DNA from: Odontesthes bonariensis
Lineage: Eukaryota > Chordata > Actinopteri > Atheriniformes > Atherinopsidae
Assembly: GCF_027942865.1 (NCBI RefSeq)
Contig: NC_134529.1
Span: forward strand, 29,758,760 to 29,822,759
Direction: 5' to 3'
Length of the DNA stretch: 64,000 bases
A program made the translations under genes and the position numbers. This document shows positions 1 through 11,600 of the stretch, one piece after another (within the stretch, counting starts at the first letter, position 1; every line of letters begins with the position of its first letter). The notes beneath the pieces are model-generated. The model worked only from the letters and a program-made list of their open reading frames with translations, was not told where the DNA came from and did no database searches.

Positions 1-2277
1 GGTATCTGCAGGGTATCTACTGGGTATTTACAGGGTATCTACAGGCTATCTACAGGATATTTACAGGGTATCTACTGGGTATTTACAGGGTATTTACAGG
101 GTATTTACAAGGTATTTACAGGGTATCTACTGGGTATTTACAGGGTATCTACTGGGTATCTACAGGGTATCTACAGGGTACCTACAGGGTATCTACTGGG
201 TATTTACTGGGTATTTACAGGGTATCTGCAGGGTATCTACAGGGTATTTACAGGGTATCTACAGGGTATCTACAGGATATTTACAGGGTATTTACAGGGT
301 ATCTACAGGATATCTACAGGATATTTACACGGTATCTACTGGGTATCTACAGGATATTTATAGGGTATTTACAGGGTATCTACAGGATATTTACAGGGTA
401 TCTACAGGGTATCTACAGGGTAATTACAGGGTATCTACAGGGTATTTACTGGGTATTTACAGGGTATCTACAGGATATTTACAGGGTATCTACAGTGTAT
501 TTACAGGGTATCTACAGGATATTTACAGGGTATCTACAGGGTATCTGCAGGGTATCTGCAGGATATCTACTGGGTATTTACAGGGTATCTGCAGGGTATT
601 TACAGGGTATCTACATGGTATTTACAGGGTATCTACAGGATATTTACAGGGTATTTACAGGGTATCTACAGGATATTTACAGGATATCTACAGGGTATCT
701 ACAGGGTATCTACTGGGTATTTACAGGGTATTTACAGGGTATCTACAGGGTATCTGCAGGGTATTTACAGGGTATCTACAGGATATTTACAGGGTATTTA
801 CACGGTATCTACTGGGTATTTACAGGGTATCTACAGGATATTTACAGGGTATTTACAGGGTATCTATAGGGTATTTACAGGGTATCTACAGGATATTTAC
901 AGGATATTTACAGGGTATCTACTGGGTATTTACAGGGTATCTACAGGATATTTACAGGGTATTTACAGGGTATCTATAGGGTATTTACAGGGTATCTACA
1001 GGATATTTACAGGATATTTACAGGGTATCTACTGGGTATTTACAGGGTATCTACAGGGTATTAACAGGGTATTTACAGGGTATCTACTGGGTATCTGCAG
1101 GGTATCTACTGGGTATTTACAGGGTATCTACAGGCTATCTACAGGATATTTACAGGGTATCTACTGGGTATTTACAGGGTATTTACAGGGTATTTACAAG
1201 GTATTTACAGGGTATCTACTGGGTATTTACAGGGTATCTACTGGGTATCTACAGGGTATCTACAGGGTACCTACAGGGTATCTACTGGGTATTTACTGGG
1301 TATTTACAGGGTATCTGCAGGGTATCTACAGGGTATTTACAGGGTATCTACAGGGTATCTACAGGATATTTACAGGGTATTTACAGGGTATCTACAGGAT
1401 ATCTACAGGATATTTACACGGTATCTACTGGGTATCTACAGGATATTTATAGGGTATTTACAGGGTATCTACAGGATATTTACAGGGTATCTACAGGGTA
1501 TCTACAGGGTAATTACAGGGTATCTACAGGGTATTTACTGGGTATTTACAGGGTATCTACATGATATTTACAGGGTATCTACAGTGTATTTACAGGGTAT
1601 CTACAGGATATTTACAGGGTATCTACAGGGTATCTGCAGGGTATCTGCAGGATATCTACTGGGTATTTACAGGGTATCTGCAGGGTATTTACAGGGTATC
1701 TACATGGTATTTACAGGGTATCTACAGGATATTTACAGGGTATTTACAGGGTATCTACAGGATATTTACAGGATATCTACAGGGTATCTACAGGGTATCT
1801 ACTGGGTATTTACAGGGTATCTACAGGATATTTACAGGGTATTTACACGGTATCTACTGGGTATTTACAGGGTATCTACAGGATATTTACAGGGTATTTA
1901 CAGGGTATCTATAGGGTATTTACAGGGTATCTACAGGATATTTACAGGATATTTACAGGGTATCTACTGGGTATTTACAGGGTATCTACAGGATATTTAC
2001 AGGGTATTTACAGGGTATCTATAGGGTATTTACAGGGTATCTACAGGATATTTACAGGATATTTACAGGGTATCTACTGGGTATTTACAGGGTATCTACA
2101 GGGTATTAACAGGGTATTTACAGGGTATCTACTGGGTATTTACAGGGTATCTACAGGGTATCTACTGGGTATTTACAGGGTATTTAAAGGGTATCTACAG
2201 GGTATTTACAGGGTATCTACAGGGTAATTACAGGGTATCTACAGGGTATTTTCAGGGTATCTACAGGATATTTACAG
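1..2277. repeat. 11-bp minisatellite with nested higher-order repeats
   Basis: Tandem array of about 207 copies of an 11-bp unit (CAGGGTATCTA and variants such as CTGGGTATTTA and CAGGATATTTA). The variant order repeats with a shift of 1089 bp (99 units): the rare variants at 42, 493 and 614 recur at 1131, 1582 and 1703. A smaller 110-bp (10-unit) duplication appears twice, at 861/971 and 1906/2016. The second large copy is 44 bp (4 units) shorter between about 1800 and 1860. Because 33 bp is 11 codons, one frame gives a long GYLQGIYR-like ORF; I read this as a by-product of the repeat, not a protein. It lies in slc16a10 intron 1. Confidence 0.95.
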
Positions 2278-3358
2278 GTCTGAAAGAAGTCCACTGACTG
2301 GTCCTGATGGGTTCTAGCAGGTGCTCAGCCGGATATCAGAGAAGTGGTCAAGATTATGTTAAGACTGAGCAAAGATAGCAGGTCCAAAGGTTTGGAGAGT
2401 TCAGAATGATTATATAAGGTGCTGAATATGAACTGACTCTAAACGCAGTGTGCTCTTCTTCTTGTTTAAACCGCCAGACTAATGAACCTACTTGATTATT
2501 CCATAGATTCAGTAATATTTGCTTCTTGCTCGTCTCATTTGTTTGTTGGTTTATAAGTCTTTTCTTTTGTGGCTGCACTGATGTTCCTCACCTCTTGTCT
2601 TATTAAATGAACACAATTAAAAGAAGCTGCTTTTTAAAGGTATTAGAGCACTGACAGTGGCACAACTTCAATAACTCAATATGCCTTGTTCAAGAGTTCT
2701 GTGCTTGAGAAGAAAGAGAAAAGCAGAAAAGACCCCCAGAATGAGTCTAATAGCAACACCAGGACAGTGTGTGTGAGATATTCAGGAGATGGATACGCAC
2801 ACTGTTTTTCATGCACTTCTTCAACAGGTGGTTCCACTCACAGCGAGCACGGGCTCATTGTTCATGGGACACACACGCACGCGCGCACAGAAGGGAGAGG
2901 GGCTTTCCCTCCACATGGTGATCTACACTCTGAGGTAAAGGCAGAGAAAGATGGAGTTTCTGTCTCTTATCTCCACGTGTGCTCAGCAGCCGTTAAGCCT
3001 GTGTGGAAGCCACGATGACTGACTGAGACCCCCTGTGCTGCTGCTCAGCCCCCCGGTGTAACGCTCAGAGAGGATGTGTTGCTGTTCAGGAGCAGCTCCC
3101 ACATTTAACCGTTTTACTCTGTTTCCCGTCTGCCTCAGCAGGAAGCTGCAGATCATATTACCCCCTGGCTGGGGCAGCTAACTGACTGCGGGCTCAGCTG
3201 CCCCCTCTAACGGGGGGAAATGAAGCGGTACACCTAACGGTGAGCGGCGCCAGGGTCGCTGGTTCAACTCCGACAGGCTTCAACGTCTCAGGACTAAAGT
3301 CCCCAGAGGTTGAGTGACAGGAGAGCGGGGGACTTCGGGGAAGCTCAGCTGTACTCAC
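2278..3358. other. slc16a10 intron 1, unique sequence
   Basis: Single-copy-looking intron sequence between the minisatellite and the exon 1 donor. I see no convincing exon or mobile element. The short ORFs lack recognisable domains. Confidence 0.6.
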
Positions 3359-3632
3359 ATGTCCTGAAGCGGAGGTCTTCATCTTCCTCGGAGCCGAACT
3401 CCCGCAGCAGGGACAGGAACAGAATCCCGAACGCGTTCTGGATCCCGAACACCGAGCCGTTGCACCACATGGAGGCCAGCATGACCACCCAGCCCCAGCC
3501 GCCCTCCGGGTGCACAAACTCGGCCTCCTCCGTTAAGTTGACTTTGCGGTCCCGGTCCTCCGGCTGGTCCTCGGCGGGCATCTCCTTTGGAACGGCTGCA
3601 TCTCCCTCTGATATTCCGTTCTCCTCTGTCAT
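3359..3632 (-). CDS. slc16a10: Slc16a10 (MCT10/TAT1-like) first coding exon
   Basis: First coding exon of a monocarboxylate-transporter-family membrane protein. The start ATG is at 3632 and the donor GTGAGT lies directly below 3359, splitting a codon after ...LRFRT. The exon encodes an acidic cytosolic N-terminus, then the MCT signature HPEGGWGWVV and transmembrane helix 1 with MWCNGSVFGIQNA and FGILFLSLL. By family knowledge MCT10 carries aromatic amino acids and thyroid hormones across the plasma membrane by facilitated diffusion. The WCNGSVFGIQNA stretch fits MCT10 better than MCT8, and the neighbourhood (rpf2, amd1, cdk19 in the human 6q21 order) supports slc16a10. The remaining exons lie to the left of the window. 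MCT8 (slc16a2) is the main alternative. Confidence 0.88.
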
Positions 3633-3950
3633 TCTTCTTCTGTCACTTTGCTATGTTTCTGATGTATTTCAGATGTATTTCAGATATCTGGTAAAAGAAG
3701 GCTGCGGAGGTGCTTCTGACAGCCAGGAAACACGCAGGGTGCTCTGAGGAACGACTGCAGGCTTTGCGGTCAGGACAGGGCTGCCTCCATCAGGTGGAGC
3801 TGAGGGTTGTGGGTGCAGGGGAGCAGCATGTGGAACTGTCAAAAAGCTGCTATGCACTATTATAAATAGAGCGCGCGGAGGGGCGGAGCTCTGGGGGACC
3901 CTGCAGCTGATTGGACGCCCTGATTCACCCACCGCATCAGCGTCTGACAT
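3633..3950 (-). promoter_or_regulatory. slc16a10: slc16a10 5'UTR and probable core promoter
   Basis: Upstream of the ATG on the minus strand is a GC box (GGGGCGGAGC, 3879-3888), then a TATTTATA-type TATA element at about 3860-3870, placed to start transcription near 3830-3840. The TATA reads more canonically on the plus strand, so assignment to slc16a10 rests on its position and the GC box. Confidence 0.45.
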
Positions 3951-4602
3951 TCAGGCAGAAAACATCCTGCTGCATTAAAAACAGGGCCACAGACCCTGAT
4001 GTTCAGCAGGCCTGACCCTGCAGGGGGTCTGAAGGAGCTGACCCTAAAAACAGCCCCCCCCCCCTCTCATCTGCAGAAATAGAATAAATTACTGACAAGC
4101 AGAAAGACACACTCGCAGGGTTTGAAAACCAGGACAAAGTTCTCAGAATTTCAATTAGCCAGAAACATTTAAAAACACAAGAAGTTCAGATAGATCAAAA
4201 AGATTTCAGGGTGTGCAGGTCTAAAGGTCTAAAAGTCTAAAAGTTCTAAAGGTCTAAAGGTCAGAGCAGCAGCCACATTAATGTATCTGTATCAGAGGTC
4301 AGATTTCCTTCAGCTGGACCCTTTCAGTGAGGCAGTGTTCAGACACCGGTGACACTGGCCCTCTGATCACAAGCTTGTGCAGCAGTCAGTCATTCATGAA
4401 ATAAAAAAAATACTTCATGTATTCCAAAAGGAAATTATATAGTTGCAGTATTTTATCAAGCAATCATTTTAAGCTTATTGCTGGTGTCAGGAAGGAGCTC
4501 CAGGATCTTTCCCTGCATCGAAGCTGAAGAAGCCTCCCACTGATGACACCGTTTCAGCCTCATGCTGTGAAGAGGACGTCAGTGTTGTTCTTTATATAAT
4601 CA
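3951..4602. other. Intergenic, nothing recognised
   Basis: Between the slc16a10 promoter and the 9-bp minisatellite. It contains a short poly-C run near 4055 and a small cluster of GGTCTAAA repeats near 4220-4260. No gene or intact element seen. Confidence 0.55.
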
Positions 4603-5358
4603 GCTCCAGGGGCTGCAGGGTCTCCAGGGACTCCAGGGGCTGCAGGGGTTGCGGGGGCTGCAGGGGCTGCAGGGGCTGCAGGGGCTCCGGGGGCTGCAGG
4701 GGCTCCAGGGGCTCCGAGGGCTCCAGGGGCTGCAGGGGCTGCAGGGGCTCCGAGGGCTGCAGGGGCTCCGGGGGCTGCAGGGGCTCCAGGGGCTGCAGGG
4801 GCTCCGGGGGCTCCAGGGGCTCCAGGGGCTGCAGGGGCTCCGGGGGCTCCGAGGGCTCCAGGGACTGCAGGGGCTCCGGGGGCTCCGGGGGCTCCAGGGG
4901 CTCCAGGGGCTGCAGGGGCTGCGGGGGCTCCAGGGGCTGCAGGGGCTGCAGGGGCTCCGAGGGCTCCGGGGGCTGCAGGGGCTGCAGGGGCTCCGGGGGC
5001 TCCGAGGGCTCCAGGGGCTGCAGGGGCTGGGCTCCAGGGGCTCCTGGGGCTCCGGGGGCTCCAGGGACTGCAGGGGCTCCGAGGGCTCCAGGGGCTCCGG
5101 GGGCTCCAGGGGCTGCAGGGGCTGTGGGGGCTCCAGGGGCTGCAGGGGCTGCAGGGGCTCCGGGGGCTGCAGGGGCTCCGGGGGCTCCGAGGGCTCCGGG
5201 AGCTCCGGGGGCTCCGGGGGCTCCGAGGGCTGCAGGGGCTCCAGGGGCTGCAGGGGCTCCGAGGGCTGCAGGGGCTGCAGGGGCTCCGGGGGCTCCGGGG
5301 GCTCCGAGGGCTCCGAGGGCTCCGAGGGCTCCAGGGGATGCAGGGGCTCCAGCGCAGA
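4603..5358. repeat. 9-bp GC-rich minisatellite
   Basis: About 84 units of GGGGCTGCA, GGGGCTCCA and GGGGCTCCG in mixed order, with a strong G/C strand skew. The period is a multiple of three, so several frames on both strands stay open for up to 270 codons (collagen-like GAPGAAG on plus, EPLQPLEP on minus). None has a gene context; they are repeat artefacts. Confidence 0.93.
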
Positions 5359-5364
5359 GCCAGC

Positions 5365-5745
5365 TGTCACGTTCATGGGGTTCCCCATGTTTTTGCTTTT
5401 GTGTTTTTGATCATGCTCAGTCATGTCTTAGTTTAAGTCCATGTTTAGTTAAGTGTTGCCATTGCTTTTTTCTCACTTCCCATCCCAGGTCATTAGTTCA
5501 CTCACGTCCCCTGTTCATTGTCTTCGTCTTCACCCTTCATGCCACGCCACAACGTCCAAGTTAAGTACTTTTGTTCATGCCATCCCCAGTCATTGTTTTT
5601 TTCTGGTCACAGTCATATTCATGCTTTTGTCCCCATAGTCCAGTTTTTTCATCCGGCCCTTTGTTAACCTTGTTTTTGTGAATAAAACAAGTTTACTTCT
5701 CACCTCTGGATTCCGCATCCGTGCACTGCAAACCCATAACTGACA
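5365..5745 (+). mobile_element. Solo LTR with 6-bp target duplication
   Basis: A 381-bp unit that begins TGTCACG and ends CTGACA, with an AATAAA signal near 5682. It is flanked on both sides by GCCAGC (5359-5364 and 5746-5751). Termini, polyadenylation signal and direct flanking repeat are what recombination between two LTRs of one provirus leaves. No internal retroelement sequence remains. Orientation follows the AATAAA. Confidence 0.8.
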
Positions 5746-5879
5746 GCCAGCCTTCTTTAGCACTTTCTTCAGGTTCTTTGAGTCTCTGGCTCTGATGCTG
5801 CTGTCCCACTGGATGGCTGTAAATCCCATTTTTGGTGTGTGGTTCATGAGTGTATCTGTTACCATGCCACCTTAGGCCA

Positions 5880-6866
5880 ATGATGGATAGTGGACTTTGT
5901 AGTCGTATCATCAGACTCTGAGGGCTTGGGGGAAGACTTGTCCATCATCTTGGCAGAGGTGGCTGAGGTATTGAAGGCTCTGGATATTGTGAGGCTGTCT
6001 TGGCTGACACACCTCTTCAGAGTCATACGGAGGTCTGGAACAAGTCCTGTGGAGTGGCAAGTTATCGTGGTGGTTCCCATCTTTAAAAGGCGGGACTGGA
6101 GATTGTGCTGCAACTATAGGGGATCCCACTATTCAGCCTCCTCAGGAAAGTTTCCTCCAGGGCGTTGGGGAGATTGTGGAACCACGGATTCAGGAGGAGC
6201 AGTGCGGTTTCACCCAGGTCATGGAACAGTGGATCAAACCTTCACCCTTGCAGAGTTACTGGGGGGGTCATGGGTGTTTGACCATCAAATGTGTTCCATG
6301 TGCTTTGTGGACTTGGAGAAGGCTAGTCAGGGAGAGGAGAGTGTTTGGTTTGGGAACCTCTTCACTGGGTGCTCTCTCTGGGTCAGGTGTGAGTCTTTGT
6401 CTCAAGTGGACGAGTACACATGTCTCAGGACCCAGTTCATTGGTGATGGCAAGTTGGAGCAAGAGATGGACAAGTGTCTGAATGAAGTTTCCTTAGAAGG
6501 GTGGTCGGGCTCAGCCTTAGAGATAAGCTGAGGAGCGAGACCATCTGGACTGAGCTTTGAGTAGAGCCACTGTTTTATGTGACAAATAAAACACTTGAAT
6601 TTTGTTCCCCGCATCAATAAGAGTGAGTTGAAGTGTTCGAGCATCCGGTTAGGATGTCTTCTGGTCGCCTCCCTTTGGAGGTTTTTCAGGCACATCCAAC
6701 TGGGAGGAGGGTTGAGGCAGACCCAGAACACGCTGGAAGGATTACGTATCCCATCTGGCCTCAGGAGGACCTGGAGAGTGTCACTGGGGAGATGTTCACC
6801 GTTTCCGTCCTGGACCTGTTGCCTCAAAAACCCAACCTCAAATTAGTGGAAGATAATGGATGAATG
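5880..6866 (+). pseudogene. Degraded LINE reverse-transcriptase remnant
   Basis: Scattered reverse-transcriptase homology across shifting frames: a CCNYRG block near 6108-6124, VEPRIQEEQCGF near 6176, MCFVDLEKA near 6297, then the 3' region typical of fish LINEs ending in a GGATGAATGGA tail near 6855. Several frameshifts and stops make it non-functional. Confidence 0.7.
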
Positions 6867-6986
6867 GACACCGACAGTAAACCAACTCACTGCTGACTTT
6901 GGAGAAGCAGCTTGTTGAAATCTCTGAAGAAAGATTCGTACTGCAGAAGCATGCTGAGCCCAAACCTACCTCAATGCTTTAAAGCA

Positions 6987-7545
6987 CCATTCCCAACCGT
7001 TTTTGCACCACGGGCCGGTTTAATGTCAGACAATATTTTCACGGACCGGTCTTTAAGGTGTGCCGGATAAATACAACAAAGTAAAATGATACGACCATCA
7101 CAAAAACTGGTATTTTGTAAATATAATAATAATCCACTGTGTACTTCTATGGAACTCGGAGAGCCGGTCGCCGCATGCAGAGCGGGCTTGGTGCGTGGGA
7201 ATCACCCGTCACCATAAATCCATATTTTAAGTAGGTCTCCTGGTGTTGTCTGTTAAATGCAGCTTTCTTTATCTTAGTGCTCATAGGCTCTTCTTCTGTC
7301 TCCTCACTGGGTCTTTTCCCCTTTGCAAAGAAACTTTCCAAAGACAGTTTTTTACTCATTTTGCTAGCTTGTGGGTTTAATATTTGCATTAATGTATTAC
7401 ATGACCAAGACAAGCATCTTGACACGTGTCAAGAGTGAGTCATAGATGGATGTAACGGAGAGAATTCAGTTATTTTTCAAAATAAAACGTTGTTCAGACT
7501 TATTCTTTCTGTGCGACCCGGTACCGGTCCGGGGCCCGGGGGTTG
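6987..7545 (-). mobile_element. Internally deleted hAT-type remnant
   Basis: The left end (CCCAACC...GCACCACGGGCCGG) and right end (CCGGTCCGGGGCCCGGGGG) are degenerate inverted terminal sequences of the kind seen in Charlie-like hAT elements. A minus-strand reading from about 7370 encodes a typical N-terminus of ZBED5-like transposases (MSKKLSLESFF... then ETYLKYGF). The catalytic part is absent. Confidence 0.55.
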
Positions 7546-8420
7546 AACGGCTTAAAGACCAAGGGCAGCTGCCAGTTTTTTCTTGTCACCTGATCTCAAT
7601 TGAGATTTACATTTTTGGGGCCACTTGAGGACAGGGCATGACAAACATGTCTAACATCACAAGGTTCTTTTCAGAAAATTGTGAGATGGTGCAGATTACA
7701 TGATGTACACAGTTTGAACAAAGCTGTGCAACTCAAGTGCTGATGACATTAAAGTAAAAAGGGGGAAATGGCTTGGTTCCAACCTAAAAAGAGATGCAGG
7801 TGGTCTCAGGGCTATGGGGCCTTCAGTCTGCTCTAACTTTAAAGGTGTAAAGCAAATCTGAACTTCAAGCCAGATCACTCCAAAGTTCAGTTTTCTTGAA
7901 ATGAATTCTGAAGGCTTTTTTTTGTTTGTTTGTTTTTTTTTTTGTTTGTTTTTAAGCAAAACATGCTTCTATGAGATCAAGTTTACGCAGAACACTTATG
8001 TGCCCGTTATTCCACAATAACTATAGCCTTACATTCAATCTAAGAGCTTAATGTTGCCAATGTGAATCATTGAGTAATTTTTGCTTCAACACCCATTAAG
8101 AGGAGGAACTCCTGAAGGAATAAACTCTGCTTAGGAGGAGTCCCTTTAATCAAGCAAACCTCTCTTCTTAAAAGAAATACAAAAGCCTGGAACAAAGTTT
8201 AGAGTTTTATGTGAGAGAAATGACATTTTACCGTTTAGAGAAAACAAAAAAAAAATGACACAAAGTGAGATTTGACCAAATCTTAAATGAATTCAAGCGT
8301 GATGCTCGGGACTTTTAGCTGAGAACTGGATGAAAACATGTCTTCCATCAGCCTGGGGGCTGCTGAGTCCTGCAGACAATCCAAGCAGCAGGGGATGTTT
8401 CCACAAGTCCAAATGCAGGT
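7546..8420. other. Intergenic and rpf2 3'UTR
   Basis: No separate gene seen. On the minus strand an ATTAAA signal (plus-strand 8145-8150) lies about 270 bases after the rpf2 stop and is a plausible polyadenylation signal. A T-rich run occurs near 7917-7951. Confidence 0.45.
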
Positions 8421-8606
8421 TCAGCTCTCTCCTTTGGCCACTTTGGCGACTTGTCCGTCCTGCTCTTCAGCAACCACCTCGCCCTTCCTCTTCCTCAGGC
8501 CCTTCATCTTCCGTGTTTGCAGCTTGGAGAGATCCTGCTTCTGCATGTGCACCCGGCCAAACTTTGTACCAAAAGTATCATGGGAAATATTTTTCTTCTT
8601 CTTTGG
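8421..8606 (-). CDS. rpf2: rpf2 last coding exon
   Basis: Begins PKKKKNISHDTFGTKFGRVH, continues MQKQDLSKLQTRKMKGLRKR and an acidic/lysine tail, and ends at TGA (8421-8423). Separated from the previous exon by an 8.8-kb intron full of mobile elements. Confidence 0.95.
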   Translation of the reverse strand, partial: PKKKKNISHDTFGTKFGRVHMQKQDLSKLQTRKMKGLRKRKGEVVAEEQDGQVAKVAKGES

Positions 8607-11600
8607 CTGGAGCAGTGGAAAAGAGTGCAAGTAATGAGTTAGTTTTTCTTCACATACTTTGGGGACATTTTTATGATCTGTTCAAACATGCAGTTAAATG
8701 AAATAATACCAGAGACAATCGATTCATTTAAACAAAACACTGGCTGGAGCACAGGCACCACCATCCCAGAGTTCAGGGAAGGTGAAAGTGCTTTAAAGGC
8801 TCACAGTGGTGGAAGTAGATCATGTAGAACTGGGACTGAAGGATGATCTGAAATGAACAGGGTCTAAGCCCTTGCATTTAGCCATCCACATGACCCCCCC
8901 TGTCCAGCTAATTACATTTTCAATCATCACAAAAGAAACATGTGTTTTTCTCCCATCAGACTAGTCCATATTTTAGAGTGGATTTAGCAGTGTTGATGCT
9001 TCATTGATGAGACTGTTGGCAGTTTAAAAACAGACAAATAATTAGTATAGAAACAGAAAAACAACTTGTTCACGTAAAACCAAGGTTAAGTTTGCATGTG
9101 AACTCTGGGGCGGGTTTTCACTTGCTGTAAGTTCTTTAGATTGGCCATTAAACAACCATATAAAGGAGTCAAAAGTTGGAAATACACTATGGAGGTTAAA
9201 CTCAAGTATTCTAAACAATTTACAATTTAAAACACGAATGAAAGAAGAAATAAAAATGTTCATTGAAGAAAATCATAATGGGGATGTCGACTCAGAAATG
9301 TTGTGGGATGCACTGAAAGCCGTTTTTAGGGGCAAAATGATGTCTTTTTGTGCGTATAAAAAGAAAGAAAGACAATTAAGATTATCAGAATTAAACAGAG
9401 AATTAAAAGAGATTGAGACAAAACATAAAAAGGAGTCAGATCCAACTCTCATCTCAAAACTAAAGGGAGTTAGGAATAAGATAAATATTTTGTACGCACA
9501 AGAAATAGAAAAAAAGTTGATTTATACAAAACAAAAATATTACAAATTTGGTTCAAAATTTGCAAAGCTTCTGGCGAGGAAACTTCAAAAGCAACAGGCG
9601 GATAGCACGATTTACAAAATTAGAGACCCAGACTCTAAAACGGTTTTATATAAGCAAAACAAAATAAAAATGACTTTTCAAAAGTATTACAAACAATTAT
9701 ATAGACAGCCACATTTGGAAGGTGAACAACAAATCAGTCAGTTCTTAGATTCTCTCAACTTACCTACCTTGTCGGAAGACCAAAATACAAAGTTAATAAC
9801 TGCAATAACAGAGGAGGAGTTGAATAAGGCGATCTCTAGGCTGAAAGCAAACGAATCACCTGGCCCGGATAGTTTTGCTTCCGAATGGTATAAAACTTTT
9901 AGGTCTGAGTTAATACCTAGCCTTCTCCAGACATTTAACGCAGCTTTAAAAGAGGGAAAAATCCCACCATCGTGGAGAGAGGCTACTATCTCTGTTATTC
10001 CAAAGGAAGGAAAAGACAGACTGGATTCCGGGTCATATAGACCAATCTCAGTTCTTAACACCGATTACAAACTATTCACCTCAATTCTTGCCAAGAGGGT
10101 CGAAAAGGTCCTTCCCCAACTTATCCACACTGACCAGACTGGGTTTATCTCACACAGAGACAGACCCATGATAATATTAGACGTTCGTTACACATATTGA
10201 GTCGTATCTGGGAACATAAATTACAAGCTTTATTGGTCAGTCTGGACACGGAGAAGGCCTTTGACTCTGTGAGTTGGAAGTTTCTATATAAAGTTTTGGA
10301 GAGATTTGGATTCCACAAATCGTTTATTAAAGGAATTGGCACACTATACAATAACCTAACTGCACGGATAAAAATAAATGGGTACCTATGGGGACACTAT
10401 TAAATTAGAACAAGGCACAAGACAAGGTTGCGGAATGTCGCCATTGCTTTTTGCACTTTATATTGAACCCGTTGGTCAATGGATAAGACAGACCGATGGC
10501 ATCAAAGGCATCACCATAAAGGGAGAACAACACAAGACTGCGTTATACGCAGACGATGTTCTGATATATTTAAGGGAACCCTCGAGCTCACTTCCTGAAC
10601 TGTTTAAGCTGTTGGATACTTTTGGTAAATATGCAGGATATAAACTAAATGTTCAGAAAACCCAGATTTTGACATTAAACTATACTCCACCTAAACAACT
10701 GCAAGATAAATTTAATCTCAAATGGGACCAGACTTCACTGAAATATTTGGGTGTGCTGATTCCAAAAGATGTTTCCACACTGGCAAGGATTAATTATGAT
10801 CCCCTTTTGACCAAAATAAAATCAGATATACAGAGATGGAACTCCAACCCTTTCATGAGTCTTACCCAAAGAATTTAATCAGTAAAAATTAACATTCTCC
10901 CACGACTCCTTTTTTTGTTCCAGGCTCTCTCCACAGAAATGTCCACAAAGCAATTCTCTGAGTGGGATAAAATGATTTCCAGGTTCATTTGGCAAGGGAA
11001 AAAACCCAGAGTTAGGTTCAAAACGTTACAACTGCCAAAGGAGGAAGGAGGTATGGCGGTACCACATCTGAAAGATTATTTCTACTCAGCTCAAATCAGA
11101 CCATTGTTGAATTTGTACAATCAAGACTACCATGCCAGGTGGAAAGATATTGAATTGTCACTAATTAAGGACCCTCCAATTCAGGCAGTATTAGGCAATA
11201 AAGATTTAGAAAAAATAATAAACAGCACACAAAACACATGGATAAAATTCCAACTTAAAATCTGGAACTCTGTTAGGGAGGAATATAAACTATTAGATAA
11301 ACTAAGAATACTTAGATGGTGCGCTTATGACCCAGATTTCAAGCCTAAGGCCTATTTCAGACCAGCGGCAAAGCGTGGCGGAACGGAAGCGATTTTCACC
11401 GGCGGAGGTGAAAATACATGGAAATCTGGAGATCTGTCCTTGCACACCGACGCGGCGGTAGCGGCTCGGAGACGCCTCCGTCCCGCGCCGCTTTTGGAAA
11501 ATAGAACTCGAGCGGAATTTGGACGGCAGCGGCCGGCGGTGTCCCGTTGAAATGAATGGGGAATGCAGACAGGGCTGGAGCGGAACTACCGCGGCCCCGG

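Noticed and set aside
495-2024. Long GYLQGIYR-type ORFs in the first 2 kb
   Set aside because: The 11-bp repeat returns to frame every 33 bp, so open frames appear automatically; no start context, splice signal or domain supports a protein.
4600-5564. Collagen-like and proline-rich ORFs of 146-274 codons on both strands
   Set aside because: A 9-bp repeat stays open in several frames at once; overlapping ORFs on both strands show it is a repeat effect.
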